From the NCBI RefSeq assembly GCF_000276665.1, contig NW_004955416.1, positions 3,432,542 through 3,496,541 of the forward strand: DNA of 64,000 nucleotides, read 5' to 3'. Shown piece by piece: positions 47,580 to 60,540 of the stretch. The translations under genes were made by a program, and so were the position numbers. Each line of letters begins with the position of its first letter. Within the stretch, counting starts at the first letter, position 1. The stretch comes from Chinchilla lanigera. Lineage: Eukaryota > Chordata > Mammalia > Rodentia > Chinchillidae. Under the pieces are notes generated by a model. That model was given only the letters and a program-made list of their open reading frames with translations, made no database searches and was not told where the DNA came from.

Positions 47580-49560
47580 GTAATCTTGGGGGCTTCTAAT
47601 GTGTTTACCAGCTGTGCTGATGAGCTGAATTTATTTAACTGCTATCGCCAAGCTGACCAGTGTTATAATGACAAATACTGTTACAATGAACAAAAGTATC
47701 ATCTTTCTTAGGCTTTTCTTTGCTCTGAAAAGAGAAATTTATGTTCAGAGATTCCACTTTTCCCTACTCCTTAAATGTAAATATGTCAGAGATATATTAA
47801 AATGGTATTCAGTATAGACTACTATTTTTAAAACAAAGTTGTCATTTGACTCCTGGTGAATTGCTCGTAAATTTAGGACTGAATAAAGAGATCAGATTAC
47901 ATTAAATGCATTTTGGTATCTATAACTTTCTGCAATGAATTAAAACTGGCTGATCGTGTCTCCAGTGCATTTCATTTTCCGTTGATTCATGTACTGTAAT
48001 ATAACCTTCAAAATTCCCTTATGCCAACAAACTCACTCAGATATGCTGAGTACAGAAGGAGATTAAAGTGGCTATAAGATTGAAAACTGTATGAAGGCAC
48101 CAGATAATGCAGTAGAGGTATAATGAAAGTGTAAACAGCGCCAGTAAATGTAGAAATTACTGTGCACATAATCCACTGTTGAATTCAATGGAGAATTTAG
48201 CTCCCTGCCAAATATATATTAATACTCAACAAATTGGTAAGATCAATATACCAAGCCTGTTTCATTCTTATTAAAGTATTTTTCTCTTTGAGGCTAAGCT
48301 TAAGCAAGGCATGCCATTCTCCTTTGGAAAATGTAATATTTCCCCAACAGGAATTGAGCATTCAGGTATACTCAGACTCCCAGCTCAGATAAACTCACAT
48401 CAGATGATTTTCCTCTGCTTTTTAAAATTGAAGTTACTTACAGAAATAACCTTTCATATTTTCCTGAGCACTAGCTTTTGTTTCTGCATTGTGAAAGCCA
48501 ATCCATCGTTTAAAGGCTCTTTAAGCTGGAAAAAAAAAAAAAAAAAAAAAAAAAAGCATTATTACTGTGCTAGGAGCCTCTATTGTTTCAGTAGTAGCTA
48601 GAGCTATGGATGAATGCTTTCAACAGAAGTTAAAAGAGATAATGAGTCTTTAATGATAGAAAATCAGAGCCTTGTGTACCTAGTGAAGCCTGACGCAAGC
48701 TCCAGCTTGCAGCTAGCAGTGGAAGCTCATCCACTATCTGTTTTATAGGCCAAAAATACCCACAAAGTACCTTCTTGGAAAACTGTGTGTCCCTTAAGAT
48801 AGGACCGGTGGTGTTTCTCTATTAGGGTAAACTCTTCCGAGATCCAAAGCAAAATAGGAAGGTAAGTTTATATTCTTTCCCTCCCAATATACCTTTTTGG
48901 AAGTTGAAGGTGAATGCATTTCCACTTTTAAAGCATCAGTTTTATTTTGAATTTTTTCAATAGCAATTTCCTTTTCCATGTATTTTTTTCTCTTTTGCTG
49001 ATGTGTAAACAAGAAACTCCCTGGTCACCTGTCTGGGCACCTTCTCTGTTACAATAACTAGATAGATAGTGGCTATGTGGCTCAGTGGAGATTTTTGTCC
49101 ACCAAGTATTAGGAAAATGTCTTGAATCTCAGCTGGGTAAATGTGCCAAGTACATCCAGAAACTTCTGGAGAGCAATGGAGAAAAACTCCTCCCCCATGA
49201 ATGCAAGCCAGGATCCTTGATGTTAAATCAGATTTGCTTCTAAAGGATTGGCATGTCTGATATGATTAGGAAGCTTCAGCTGTGCTGATTATAAATTAAA
49301 ATTAAGAAAAACAGATTGATCTGGAAAATAAGAAACATAAGGACCCATTGCTGTGCTCTACTCTTTGCAGTGATGCTTTCAAAGTGATGGAAATGGAATT
49401 ATTTATTGTAGGAATCCTAACTAGGTTATTGCACAAAGATTTACATGCTATCATCATTGTATTAAGGTGCCAAGATCCGTTACAGAAATGAAGAGGGAAA
49501 ACATCAATACAGCTTGACTGGGTGTGCATTTACCATGCATTTGTCTTTCATTTTCCAAAA
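47580..49560. promoter_or_regulatory. Repeat-poor block, candidate conserved non-coding cluster
   Basis: About 2 kb without any repeat I recognise except the A tract at 48530. Sub-blocks 47590-47700, 47950-48200, 48640-48730 and 49080-49470 have balanced, non-repetitive sequence of the kind seen in conserved non-coding DNA. None looks coding: frames are short and interrupted. The regulatory call is inference from exclusion of repeats only. Confidence 0.25.
48530..48555. repeat. A(26) homopolymer
   Basis: Uninterrupted run of 26 A. No SINE or LINE body precedes it on the plus strand, and no T-tailed body follows it on the minus strand. Confidence 0.95.
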
Positions 49561-50194
49561 ACGTTCAAGAGCATGAGTGAATTTCAGAGAATGTGGGATT
49601 AGGTAGGCAAACTGTCCATAATTTATTGAAAGGAGCTAAAGCACCCTGACATTTTCAAAGAGAATTGATTTTGTTTTTCTTTCCCTTCTTGCTCATTTTT
49701 CCTCATTCATATTTCCAAACATTCATTTGTTTTTGCTGGACACACTGGTGTCAATGAAGAAAATACCCCTTCTTCCACAGCGTTCTTGTCTTTTAAGAGA
49801 TGTATTATTAAGATACAAGGAAGAAATAACTGTTGAAATTGTGAGCATATTTTTTAAATGATTAATTTAATTCTATGATGATGAGGTTTCTAATCTCCTA
49901 TCTAGCATTAAATAGGTGAATATGTTCTTAGTTAATGCCCTGCATTTACCAAATAACTGAGATTTCTTCCTTTTAGGAACATAATTATTACACAGGACCA
50001 GTGTCACCATTATGTCTAGCATCCCAGCTTATTATGTTCCTGGAAATATGAAAAATACCAAGTGACTATATAAAAACTTCTTGGTCTGGAAAAAGCCTCA
50101 ACTTTTTTTCCACCTTTTTCCCTGGAGGATGTTGGACAATAAATAAAGTCTTGCAAACTGTTTTCTTTTATCAGTGTATAGAGTGTATTGGATA
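49561..50194. other. Non-coding stretch, nothing recognised
   Basis: No supported feature. Confidence 0.4.
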
Positions 50195-50415
50195 AAGTTA
50201 GTTTTCTTAACCTCGATGAATAAGTCAAGAGCCATACTCTCTTCCCACAAAAAGCTACTCTGTTTTATTCCAGAAATGTCTTCAACCTCTGAAAAGCATA
50301 ATGGAAATTATTTAAAAGTAATCAAAATTTCTGATTTTTTTTTCCTTTTTTATTCAGTATCTACAATACTTAATACATTCATCATGGGAAATCAGTACAT
50401 CTACATATCACAACT
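50195..50415 (+). repeat. Left arm of an unexplained inverted repeat
   Basis: Its reverse complement aligns with 50966-51187 over the whole length, with about 17 substitutions and two short indels counted by eye. 50237-50284 pairs perfectly with 51099-51146 (48 bp). I do not recognise the arm as a known repeat. It contains no coding frame of note. Confidence 0.9.
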
Positions 50416-50639
50416 TTTCGCTTTAGGATTTTTGAATTCCAAATGACATACTTTGCAGAAGGACATAAGCCTAAAAATGAGCATGACTGCAATACAGCTT
50501 TCTAGACAGAACTAACCTATCACCACCACCTGAATCCAGGCAAAATGTCAAGGTGCATCTCTACCTAGAAATGCTATTCAAAAATAAGACTTTGAACTAT
50601 AGGGATAATTTAATACGATCGTATAAGAAATATTTATCA

Positions 50640-50960
50640 GGAACCCTCTATGTAAAGTTCAGGAAATATATTTATAATTATATTATTTGCTGTTCTATGT
50701 GCTGGAGAGAGAGATCAAAGCAAACAAAAATCCTTCCCTTGCATCCTGGTCTCTGGAAGAGCTGATAGGGCACACAAAAGAGAGTAAGATACAAAGAAAT
50801 GTTTCTCCTCACGAAGCTTAGAGGCTAACGGAAATAATGGTCAGTAAACAAGTAATTTTAAACACATGCACTGCATAAATACATAAGGCATGAGTTTAAA
50901 GACTGCTAATAAGGAAAGCTAGGACCATGTGATAAAGGCATAAAAGAAGCTGACATGGAC
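50640..50960 (-). mobile_element. Ancient L2-like fragment in the inverted-repeat spacer
   Basis: 'ttcccttgcatcctggtctc', 'aaggtcagtaaacaagtaa'-like and 'ccatgtgataaaggcataaa' segments recall the reverse of an L2-type repeat (stock phrase 'gacagacaagtaaacag ... gataagtgct'). The match is weak and the family is uncertain. Confidence 0.35.
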
Positions 50961-50965
50961 AAGCT

Positions 50966-51187
50966 AGTTGTGACATGTAGAGGTACTGATATCCCATGAG
51001 GAATGTACTGATTAAGTATTGTAGATACTTAACAAAAAAGGAAAAATATCAGAAATTTTGATTACTTTGAAATAACTTTCATTATGCTTTTCAGAGGATG
51101 AAGACATTTCTGGAATAAAACAGAGTAGCTTTTTGTGGGAAGAGAGCATGGCCCTTGACTTATTCATCAAGGTTAGGAAAACTAGCT
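50966..51187 (-). repeat. Right arm of an unexplained inverted repeat
   Basis: It pairs with 50195-50415. Similarity stops abruptly at the inner end (AGTTG at 50966 against CAACT at 50415) and fades at the outer end after about 51187. If transcribed, the 220-bp arms with a 550-bp loop would form a long, nearly perfect RNA hairpin. Confidence 0.9.
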
Positions 51188-52014
51188 ATATAAACATGGA
51201 TAACCTAAATGGAAAGTTAAGTCTTTCCAGAAAAGGATGGGACAGACTTCTGAAACTTAAATTTTTCATAATATTTATACCTTAGAGCTTTCTGTAGTAT
51301 AACTTGCTTTGACTCAAAAAGGAAAGTTTCCAACATCTCTCCTGGAAAAGTAGCCATGAGCAAAGTATTTTTCTGTTGTGAATTTTTTCTTTATTCATTT
51401 CATTTTTTAATAGTGTAAACATGCAAACATATAATGGACTTAATGAGCCCTATCATTTTCAATGGTTATTAGCCAATAGTTATGAAGAACTATCACAAAT
51501 AATTGTTTATTAACTTAATACTGGTAATAAAATTAATCATGTAAACTGAAATATATAATGAAAAAGATCATGAGATATAAAGTGTTCTTTATTCAACAAA
51601 TAGGTCATAACTTACAGTCTACACTCAAGAATCTCAACTTTGATTACTTACCTGAATATCTATGTAAGACAAAACAAAGAGATTGTTGGATTTGTTAAAT
51701 AGGTAAACAAGCTGATAACAGATAAAAGAGAAAGTATCTTCCATCAATTAAAATAATTTCAAACTGAATATTTTTGCCTTTATTTTTAACCATCAAATTT
51801 TATAATATCCATTTGTTTTAGTAATTTTGAACTAGATTATACAGTACTCCTATTTTCCTCTTGCTCAATGGATAGTTTTAAAGTTTAAATGTTTACCTTC
51901 ACTAAGACTATTATTCAGTGCTTCATAATCAATTGCTAAATCAATAAGCACTATTTTCTGTTATACAATGCCTTTATTTCATACTATTAATACATATTCA
52001 GGTAGAAAAAACAA

Positions 52015-52050
<36 letters not shown>

Positions 52051-52399
52051 TAGTATATTGTCTAGTCTGGGACTTTCTTAGTCAATATCAAATTAATAAA
52101 GCATTCATTTAAACAGAACATAAACAATCTATTTCTCTTGCATAAAAATCTATATATAGTTTCCTACTATGTATCAGAAGTTTTGTTCTTCCCTATGTAA
52201 CAGATAAAAATGAACACTGAGTTTATATTGTTAAAGATACTGTCATATAGTGCCGCATTAAGGAAGAAAGTAGGGTAAATAGTAGTTTTTACTAAGGTCT
52301 TAGTAATAGGAACACTTGATTTTGAGTATTTGTGTTGATACTTACTAATTATGTGACTTTTCTTTTGGTTCTAGGTGCGTCAATTTTACAACCTTGGTA
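51188..52399. other. Non-coding AT-rich stretch, nothing recognised
   Basis: Only a TG microsatellite (52016-52048) can be supported. Confidence 0.4.
52016..52048. repeat. (TG)n microsatellite
   Basis: Uninterrupted run of about 16 TG units. Confidence 0.95.
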
Positions 52400-52855
52400 T
52401 CATGGCTGAGTGGATCAGCAAATGATATCTGGAGAACTTTCATGCAGAACTTTCAGAGGAAAAGGAAAGATTCATAAACCAATGACTAGATAAAGAAAGG
52501 GTAGCTATAATGAAGGGTACATTTGAATCATTGTAGGATAATGGATGCACCTTAAATGAAATAATAATGAACTCTTAAATGAAGAATGCTAACTGAAGTA
52601 AATGAGACACACAACTTTAAATATCACATGATTTCTCTTATATGAGAAACCCAAAGTATAAATAAACTAAAGAGGAAAATAAATAAAAGAGAGTAATAGC
52701 TCTTTTGCAAATGGAGAAAGAACAATGAAATGGAAGCAGAGGGGCAGAGGGCAACGTTACAAAATATTAAGATGTTTATGTACATGGATCAACTCCCACA
52801 ATGAATGTAATCATTTATGCAATGTAAGCGTACACTAAAAAATTTAAAAAATAAA
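52400..52855 (+). mobile_element. L1 ORF2 end and 3' UTR fragment
   Basis: 'ctaactgaagtaaatgagac' followed by 'atcacatgatttctcttata' fits the L1 ORF2 end and early 3' UTR (consensus 'aagtgaaataagtcagacac ... tctcacttatatg'). The 3' part is shared with 41040-41280, and the end is A-rich ('aaaaaatttaaaaaataaaa'). Decayed. Confidence 0.55.
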
Positions 52856-53676
52856 AAGAACAGGAAAGAGCTGAGAGACTGAAGTTTTCCTTAAAAGTAA
52901 AAATTTCAATAACAAGAACAGGAAATGTAAATTAACTAAAAATTAAATATATATTATTTGCAATATTCAAGATCCATGAAGTAATATTTTCACGTGTCTG
53001 AATGTTAGATACTTTAAAAACGTTACGAACACATTAAATTAGTCATTAAGATTTCCCTTAAGTGAGTCTCCTCTTAACTCTTAATATCCATGTATTTATC
53101 TCTAACTGCAACTGATTTCTAGAGAATCTACTGAAGAAATGGCTCTGGACTTAAGCAGTAGGATTTACCATTCTTTAAGGGTTTCATTTTTTTAAGTTGG
53201 TCCTTCATTATCTCAGTCATCCTAGCACACATTTTCTAACAGATCTCTACGGAGTATGCATTTAGTTGCAATGGAAATCTCTTCTGCATACTTTCCAGAA
53301 AACATCCATGCCAAGGCTGGACTAAAGACAAAACTTTTGTTAGATGTTGATATCCTGAAAACGTCTACTGTATAAGAACATAACCATTTCCAATGAAAAC
53401 ATTTTCTTTGTTAGAGAGCACTTAATAACATCTAGTAGAGATTATATGAGACATAATTGCCCTAGCTTTCTATTTCAAGAAAAGAATGTACATGGAAAAG
53501 ATTTGATGCCTAATTACCGTTGGATGTATTTTCTACCTTTATATTTCCTTTAAAATTAATGCATAAGTTTTGAATTTAATCTAATTTCATTTTTGAAATA
53601 TATATACAAAATTCAACTTCACCCAGTAAAATGTTCCTGGGAGTTTATTTTAGTGTGATTCTCATTCTTTTGTTTA
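52856..53676. other. Non-coding stretch, nothing recognised
   Basis: No supported feature. Confidence 0.4.
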
Positions 53677-53734
53677 CCATTTTTCTGTAGTGGAGATTGA
53701 ACCCAGGACCTTTGCACTGAGATGCATCTCAGCC
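53677..53734 (-). mobile_element. Degenerate ID-type SINE, antisense
   Basis: 'ctgtagtggagattgaaccc' (antisense B-box region), 'aggacctttgcactgagatg' and 'catctcagcc'. It appears to be shortened in the middle. Confidence 0.5.
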
Positions 53735-55513
53735 TTTTTTAATTAAAAAAAACCAGGGTCTCATTTCGTTTGCTTTTATTGAACAACAACTTTATTTAGC
53801 TTTTTTAATAAACTAAAATGATACTTAATTATACTTGATATAAAAAAATGTATCAACAAGTATCTATATCATGTTAGGATTCTTTTAGTAGAAAGGGACA
53901 GAGACACAATCAAAACTAGTTAAAGCATAAAAGAGGAATACAATCCAACCATAGAGAAAGGGAAACATCAACACAGCCTGGTTTTATCTATTATTTCTGT
54001 TTTTCTCTGTGTATCACTTATAATCTCTTCAAGTATCTTACAGACCAAACATTTATGTGTAGCTAAGAATATAATCCCTAACAGTCTTCCAGATCCTTCT
54101 TATAGCTTGGATAATATCAGTTTGAAAATCCCTGGGGAGTGGCCCTGCTATGGTTTGAGGTCTCCGCTACATCTGCAGCAGCTGTACTCAGTAGGAGCAA
54201 TACAGCCACTGAGAAGGTACTCTGGAAAAGGACAGGGGTACTTTTCTTTGTTACAATCATTGGAAAATACTACTGGCCTTTAATGGACAGAAATCAGATG
54301 TGACAGATACCTTGCAGTACACAGAAGAATCACACAAAATGAGTTTTCGTTTTGCAAGTGATATCCCAATATTCCACTAGATATTTGTGTAATTTTCCCA
54401 GTCCAGATACAACTGTTTCAAGTAAATAAATTTTTTTCACATTTGAGTATATGTTGATATATCCCAAGAACCAACATGTTTTGTTTTGTCCAAAATTTTA
54501 CCTATATATTTTGTATTTTAGAATTATTGCATCATCAAAATCATTTGTGATATTTGAGTCATAAATACAACTGATATATATCCATGTGACTTGGCAACAG
54601 TAATACTCGACAAAAAAATAAATGAAAAATGTGACTTTAGACTGCAGAAATAAATCTTAGCAGTAATTTACAATACATTTGAGTGGATTAAGACAGACTC
54701 TAACAACATTCTCTTTGACCCAAGGAGTAGATTAATACCAGCTAGCATAATCTTTTTCTTACCAATATGTAATGAAAGAATTAGAGAAACTGAGAGAAAT
54801 TAAATAATTTTATAGAAATTTGACCAGATAATTCTATTTCAAATCTAACAATAAAAACACAGGCTTATATTTTGTATGAATTTGCTTGTTTTGCTTTCTT
54901 GTCTAGAAAACCAGATTTATTGCACTTTGCAACATAAAATATATTAGAAATAGAATTTGAAAAATTTAATGAGACCGCATAGTTTATGTTCTCTTAAAAC
55001 CATATAGTAAATTAATCACTAAAGTCTAACAAAATTCCATATGTTTAATAAATAAGTACCTAAAAGGAAGTGCAATAAAAATGGTAAAATATTTGGAATT
55101 AAATGACATAAACATAGTCCAAAATGTGTGACTAAAAAGACAAGTTGAAACATAAAATAAAATAGAATTAGGCATTCATCTGAAAAAGTTTGTGTGTTAT
55201 CCACAGAGCAAAACTGACAATGGCAAAACAAATAAGAAAGGAAATTATGAAGGTAAAAGCACAGATCAGTAAGATACAGAACAAAAGAGCAATTGACAGT
55301 GTTCATAAAACCTTAAGATGATACTTGAACAAAATAAAATGAACCTCTGGCAATATAGTAGAAACAAAACATGAGGTGATGCAAATAAAATATATTTTAG
55401 TTACACAAAGGAAAATATTCTAGACACAAAGATCATCTTAGATAACAAAAAAGTGTATCTAAAGTCCATAGACAAATAAGTTTGAAATAAATATCTCTAT
55501 GAAAATACCCAAG
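53735..55513. other. Non-coding stretch, possible very old repeat
   Basis: 53860-54240 faintly resembles an old MER-type repeat ('actagttaaagcataaaaga', then a GC-richer part with 'ggggagtggccctgctatgg'), too weak to name. The rest is unrecognised AT-rich sequence. Confidence 0.35.
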
Positions 55514-55710
55514 AGGCTAGGTCTTTTTAGAAAGAGGTGCATCCTTTTAATCCCAACACTTGGGAGGCTGAGGCAGGAGGCTTATTGCAAGTTTGCGACC
55601 ACGCTGAGCTACAAAGTGAGCTCAAGGCCAGCCTGAACTGCATAGCGATTACCCTGTCTCAAACAGACAAAACAAATAAAATGAAATAAAATAAAAATGA
55701 AAATGAAAAA
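55514..55710 (+). mobile_element. B1-like SINE with A-rich tail
   Basis: 7SL-derived: 'ccttttaatcccaacacttg', 'ggaggctgaggcaggaggct', 'gagctacaaagtgagctcaa', 'ggccagcctgaactgc', 'accctgtctcaaacag', then a long (AAAAT/AAATG)n tail. The 5' end is diverged. Confidence 0.92.
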
Positions 55711-57599
55711 AGGCCCAAGAAAAGCAATATTAGCATAGACCAGTAACATCATAATCTAAGTTCAACTACTTTATAGGTGAATTCAATAACATTTCAAGGA
55801 ATATTTAAAACATAATTCCTGTTTTTTACAAGGGTGAAAAAAATCTGTTGCTGTAATCCATGATGCTAATATATTAAAAAGAAAAGAAATTGTGGTTAAC
55901 TCAGTATATGCACTACAGAAGGGAGGAAAACAACTTCTTAGCAAACTAAGAGAAAGCAAATTCCTCAATGTGAATATGATCACATGCCAGGTAGACTGTG
56001 AAGTATTCACTGCTCCAGGGATTGACTTGGCATTTGTTCCAGTAATTATTGCCTGAGTCACCAACATTCTTACTTGGTTTTCCTCATAACAAAACCAACT
56101 CTGTGTGTGAGTGTGTACGTGTCTGTGTAGCAAATGTGTACAGTAAAATACATATATATCATAGGTATAAATATCAACAACATTTATCAAAATTGTCTTG
56201 TGTTCTAATTAAACAAATCACTTTGTATGTGAGCTATGCAAGTTGCAAAACTGATGGGAGGCCATGAGTTATATTTTCAAGTGTCATACAACTGATCATA
56301 TTTTGTTCTGTCCTTATTTACCAAAGAAATTCCTAAATATAAAATTGACAAAATGGGATCTGCTTTTTCTTTAAGAACTGTCTTCTTGTCAATGGAGTTT
56401 ACACATTTAAATGAATAGTACTCTGTATAATTTTCGGATCACATTGCACATTTGCAGCTGGAACAGATACTAAAAACTGCCATAAAGTGTGCTCACTTTC
56501 TGTGTGGAACAGCTGCTTTAAGAGTCTTCACATCCTACACATTTCCATTTTTCTTTTAAATGCACATTTTTAAGAGACCTAGTTATGGGGGTAGCATAGT
56601 CTTTCTCTGATTTGGGTTAGAGATAAGGGTCGTCAAATAATGTCTGTGTTGTTGCTCAGTGAATGGACAGGCTTCATGTTATCAACATGTACAGTGAATA
56701 GAGTAGTGATTAAATGTAAACAGCAACACCAAGAAATGAAAATAATTCCAAAAATACAAAGATACTGAAAACAAATATAAAGCTGTTCACAAAATGAGGC
56801 TTCCGGCTTGAAGGGTGTCAGAAAACTGAAGTTCATACATGCTCTAGAGCACTAACTTATCTGATCATATCTAAAATATTGTTGATACTAAACTTCAGTT
56901 TAGATATTCATTTAAAAAATGAACCAAACATATCTATTGCATGAAATTGTTATGATAATTAAATATCATAAAATCTGCGAACGTGCCTAGTACAAGGTAG
57001 ACACATGATATTCATATGGATTTGAGACTCTAAATCTTTCCTGTTTTGTGTTATTGAGAACCCAGTTGTGTGCACATGAGCCCAGCCCCAAGTGAGTGAG
57101 GGCGGCACTCATTGGAAACAGCCATCGAAGGTTATCTGCTGACTTGAATTCCTGGGATGACTTCAGGACATCAAGATCACCACAAAACTGGTCCAGGGAA
57201 TCATTCTGTCATCAGTGGTTTTGAGGCATTTTTTTAATGTTTCATTCTAATCACTGAGAAACTTGAAGAGATTACTTAGTTGATAATAATGATAATCACA
57301 TTTTTACTGCTGCTGTAATCTGAGTGGCCCTGAATTCTTTACCTTCTGAGTTTACCCTTTCCTTTGACATTCAAAGAAATTAAGCTAAGCCCACATCTGT
57401 AAAGCTGAAAGAAATCTAGTCTTCTTAAAAATATTCCTGAGTTTCCCTAGGGGAGAAATTTTATATTATTACTTAAACTAAATTTCTACACCTAGTTTTC
57501 ATCTTGAGAACCTCTGGTTATGTGTATAGAGCTTCTCTGTATTTTTGTGGATCAAGGATTAGGTTTTTCATAGTGAAGATGGAGACTGAATTTTTAGTT
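55711..57599. other. Non-coding stretch, nothing recognised
   Basis: No supported gene, RNA or repeat. A short TG-rich segment lies near 56101-56135. Confidence 0.4.
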
Positions 57600-58140
57600 A
57601 TTCATAATTCATGCATTAAAAGCTATTGTCCAGGAACTCTAATCATATAAAGGATATAGCAGTAAACATGATTTCTGATATCCTGGACATATAATCAACT
57701 GGGAGAGATGGACATTAAACAAAGAAATATATGATAATTTTGATAACTTTAAAATATGCAAGGTTCTATTACAGAGTACATTGAGGATTCAGTCTATTCT
57801 AAAAATCAAAGAAAACTTCTCTGAAAAACTAACAAACAGAAAAATTAAGCATGAGTTAAATGTTGCACAGGGAAAGGAGGAAGATTCAGTCATAGGTAAC
57901 TACAGAGTGAAGATCATGAAGTGGGAAGGATGTCTGATGAACTCAAAGAGGCCAGTTCCACAGAAGCCACTGAATGAGAAAACCAGAGGCATAAAAAGAA
58001 GCTGGAGCAGGAGACAGGGCCATATCATGGAATAGCTCACTTGCTTTATAAAGAGCTTTGGAATGTGTCTTTTAAAAAAATTAGAAGAAATTTATGATTG
58101 TGTAAGTTTGAATATGACATGATCTAAAGGATCATTTGCC
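57600..58140 (-). mobile_element. L2 LINE fragment, antisense
   Basis: The order 'gacattaaacaaagaaatat', 'agaaaacttctctgaaaa', 'aaagaggccagttcc', 'agggccatatcatggaat', 'gagctttggaatgtgtcttt' and 'gacatgatctaaaggatcat' follows the reverse of the L2 3' half (for example 'aaggcctctctgat' and 'gtgacatgatctga'). Well ordered but old. Confidence 0.6.
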
Positions 58141-58889
58141 ATTTGTAAGACAACAAGCATTCTGAATTGATGGGTTTAATATACATACTCATTTATGAAA
58201 AAATCCTTAAACTTTTGTCCTTAAACTTGTGGTAGATAGTGTTCTGTTTGGCATTCCACAATGAAAATACAGTCCTCTACCAGAGGAATCTTCTGTGCAA
58301 GAGACAGAGCTCAGGCTTCTCTTGGAGAGGTCTGTTGAAAGGAGTACTGGGAAAGTGAGATTGTAATGCACTCTACAATGTTCAGAAATTATTTCAGTGG
58401 AGCCAAATGTACAGGGAGGGGTTGGGGATCCAGTTCTGATGTGGAAAGGCTCAGCAGCCTTTGTTCTGTCCTTACAGCAATAGAGTTAAATAAATGAAAT
58501 CTGGGACATATATCAGATCTATCAGAAAACTGAAGTCTTGGGGTAAATAGCTATAAGAAAATCAGGAAGCACATCCCAACAGTCTCACCTGAGATATGCT
58601 TATCTGGAGTAAAAGCTGCCAGCTGCCAGAGCTTGTAGAGATCCTTCAGTAATAATTGATGAAGTTGCTGGAAACTGATTTTGAAGCTACTGCAAGGTTC
58701 AGAAACTTCTAGGGCCATAGAGTTAAGGGAGTGCATATACTTTCTTTAAAAAATCTTTGTCTCTTGGAATTATAACAGGTTCTTCTCTTAAAGATCTGAG
58801 AATGATCCTCTTGGCTGTGGCAGGGAGAAGGAAGGGTAATCACTATGAAATATATCCCTCCAACATCTCTATAGCTAAGACCTGCTTTA
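58141..58889. other. Non-coding stretch, nothing recognised
   Basis: It may include the 5' part of the HAL1 copy that follows, but I cannot place the boundary. Confidence 0.4.
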
Positions 58890-60540
58890 CAGATAAAAAG
58901 AGTTTGCTGAAGCTTTCTCTCAGGCAGGGCAAAGGAATTGTTCCACTCTCCTCCTGCTTTTCTGTCTCACCTAAGTGGGAGGAGGGAAATCATAATCAGT
59001 AGTGTTCAGGTCTTAAAAGAAACAGACTGGGAATACCACTGTCAAGCCATAGATCAAGAACCATGGGATAAAAGCTGTAATATTAGACTAACGCTTGTGA
59101 GGTTACAGTGTTGGGAAGCAGGTCTACAGAAAAACTAAGGGTTTATTGAAAGACTACAGAATGTTCTAAATTGCCCAAAATTAACACCCATAACTATAGG
59201 GAACCAGAGAAACAATAGTGGCTTGCAGCTGAAAAAGCTCTGATGAGGGGAGTTTGGGAAGTGCTATGTCAAGAGAGAAGACCAAAGACGGGCATAATAA
59301 GAGGAATTTGAAGCCTGTGACACCCACAGCTAGAGCAAACAGCCCAAGCAATATTCAGATTAACATGCTCAGGAACCCTACACCAAATAATGATTTACCT
59401 CAGTTCTCATTACCTGATTCAACATGTCTGGCTTCTGACAAAAAAATTACAAAGTATGTCAAAGGCAAGAGAAAACACAGTCTAGAAAGGAAAGTATCAA
59501 AATATGACACTGATAATAGAATATTGGACAAAGAAGTTAAGATGATATAATAAATGTGGTATAGATTTTAATAGAAAACAGACAACATGTAAGAGCAGAT
59601 GAACAATGTAAACAGAGACACAGAAATCTACAAAATAATCAAAAGGAAAGTCTGGAAACCAGAAGCACTGTAATAGAAATGAAAAAAGCTTTCAATGAGC
59701 TGATGCACAGACATGACACAGCTGAGGAAAGAATTAATAACTTAATGATAGATCGATAGAAATTTCCCAAACTGAAATCAAAGTAGAAAAAGAAATAAAA
59801 GACCCTCAAGAATTGTAGAACCATTGCAAAAGGTTTAATATTTGTAAATTTTCAAGCACAGGAGAAAAAAAATGCATCATGAGAAATCTTTGAATTAAAA
59901 AGTGACTTGGAACATTTTAAAATTAATCAGAGACCCAAAATCACAGATCTAGGAAGCTCAGAGAATATCCAGCAGGAAATACACCAAACACACACATATA
60001 TGCACCTAGTTATGTGACCTACTGATTGTAGAAAACCAGGCAAAGAAATTTTGAAAGAACACAGAGTCAGAGGAAAGAAATATCTTAGCCAGTGAAACAA
60101 GGATGACAATTACAGCAGATTTATATAATATACAAAAGTCAACAACTTTATTCAAATCATCAAAGACTAAAACAAGATATCTTTCTATAGGTGAGTAGAC
60201 ACACAAATTGATATATCCGTATAATGGAGTATTTCTTAGCTATAAATAGAAGTCATGAAACCAAAAAAAGTGGTTGATTAAATACATATTTCTAAGTGAA
60301 GTAAAACTGTGAGAAAAGGCTACCTACAGTTTTATTATCACTACTAACATTATGGAAAAAGAAAACTATAGAAGCACTAAAACACTAGTGGTTACCAAGG
60401 GGAGAAGGCACAATAAATTGGTGAAGAACAGGGAATTTTTAGCGTAATAAAGCTATTCTTTATGATACAGTAACCATGGATTATGATATGAACATGTCAA
60501 GACCTATGAAACTTTATAGAATCAGAAACAACATTTCACA
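58890..60540 (+). mobile_element. HAL1 (half-L1) relic
   Basis: It follows HAL1 in order: 'caagcaatattcagatt', 'caaaatatgacactgataat', 'gacaacatgtaagagcagat', 'gaacaatgtaaacagagaca', 'cagctgaggaaagaattaat' and 'gaaatttcccaaactgaaat'. A 3' UTR from about 60200 has 'gtggttaccaaggggagaag'. HAL1 carries only an ORF1-like gene, whose product binds RNA. Here that frame is broken repeatedly; the longest piece is 98 codons at 59254-59550. Confidence 0.7.

Noticed and set aside
50195..51187. Inverted repeat as a Tigger or hAT foldback transposon
   Set aside because: The arm ends do not match any terminal repeat type I know, and no flanking duplication could be found by eye. I left the origin open.
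55783..56190. 135-codon minus-strand frame
   Set aside because: No recognisable domain. It overlaps a His-Thr run from a TG-rich tract. No supporting context.
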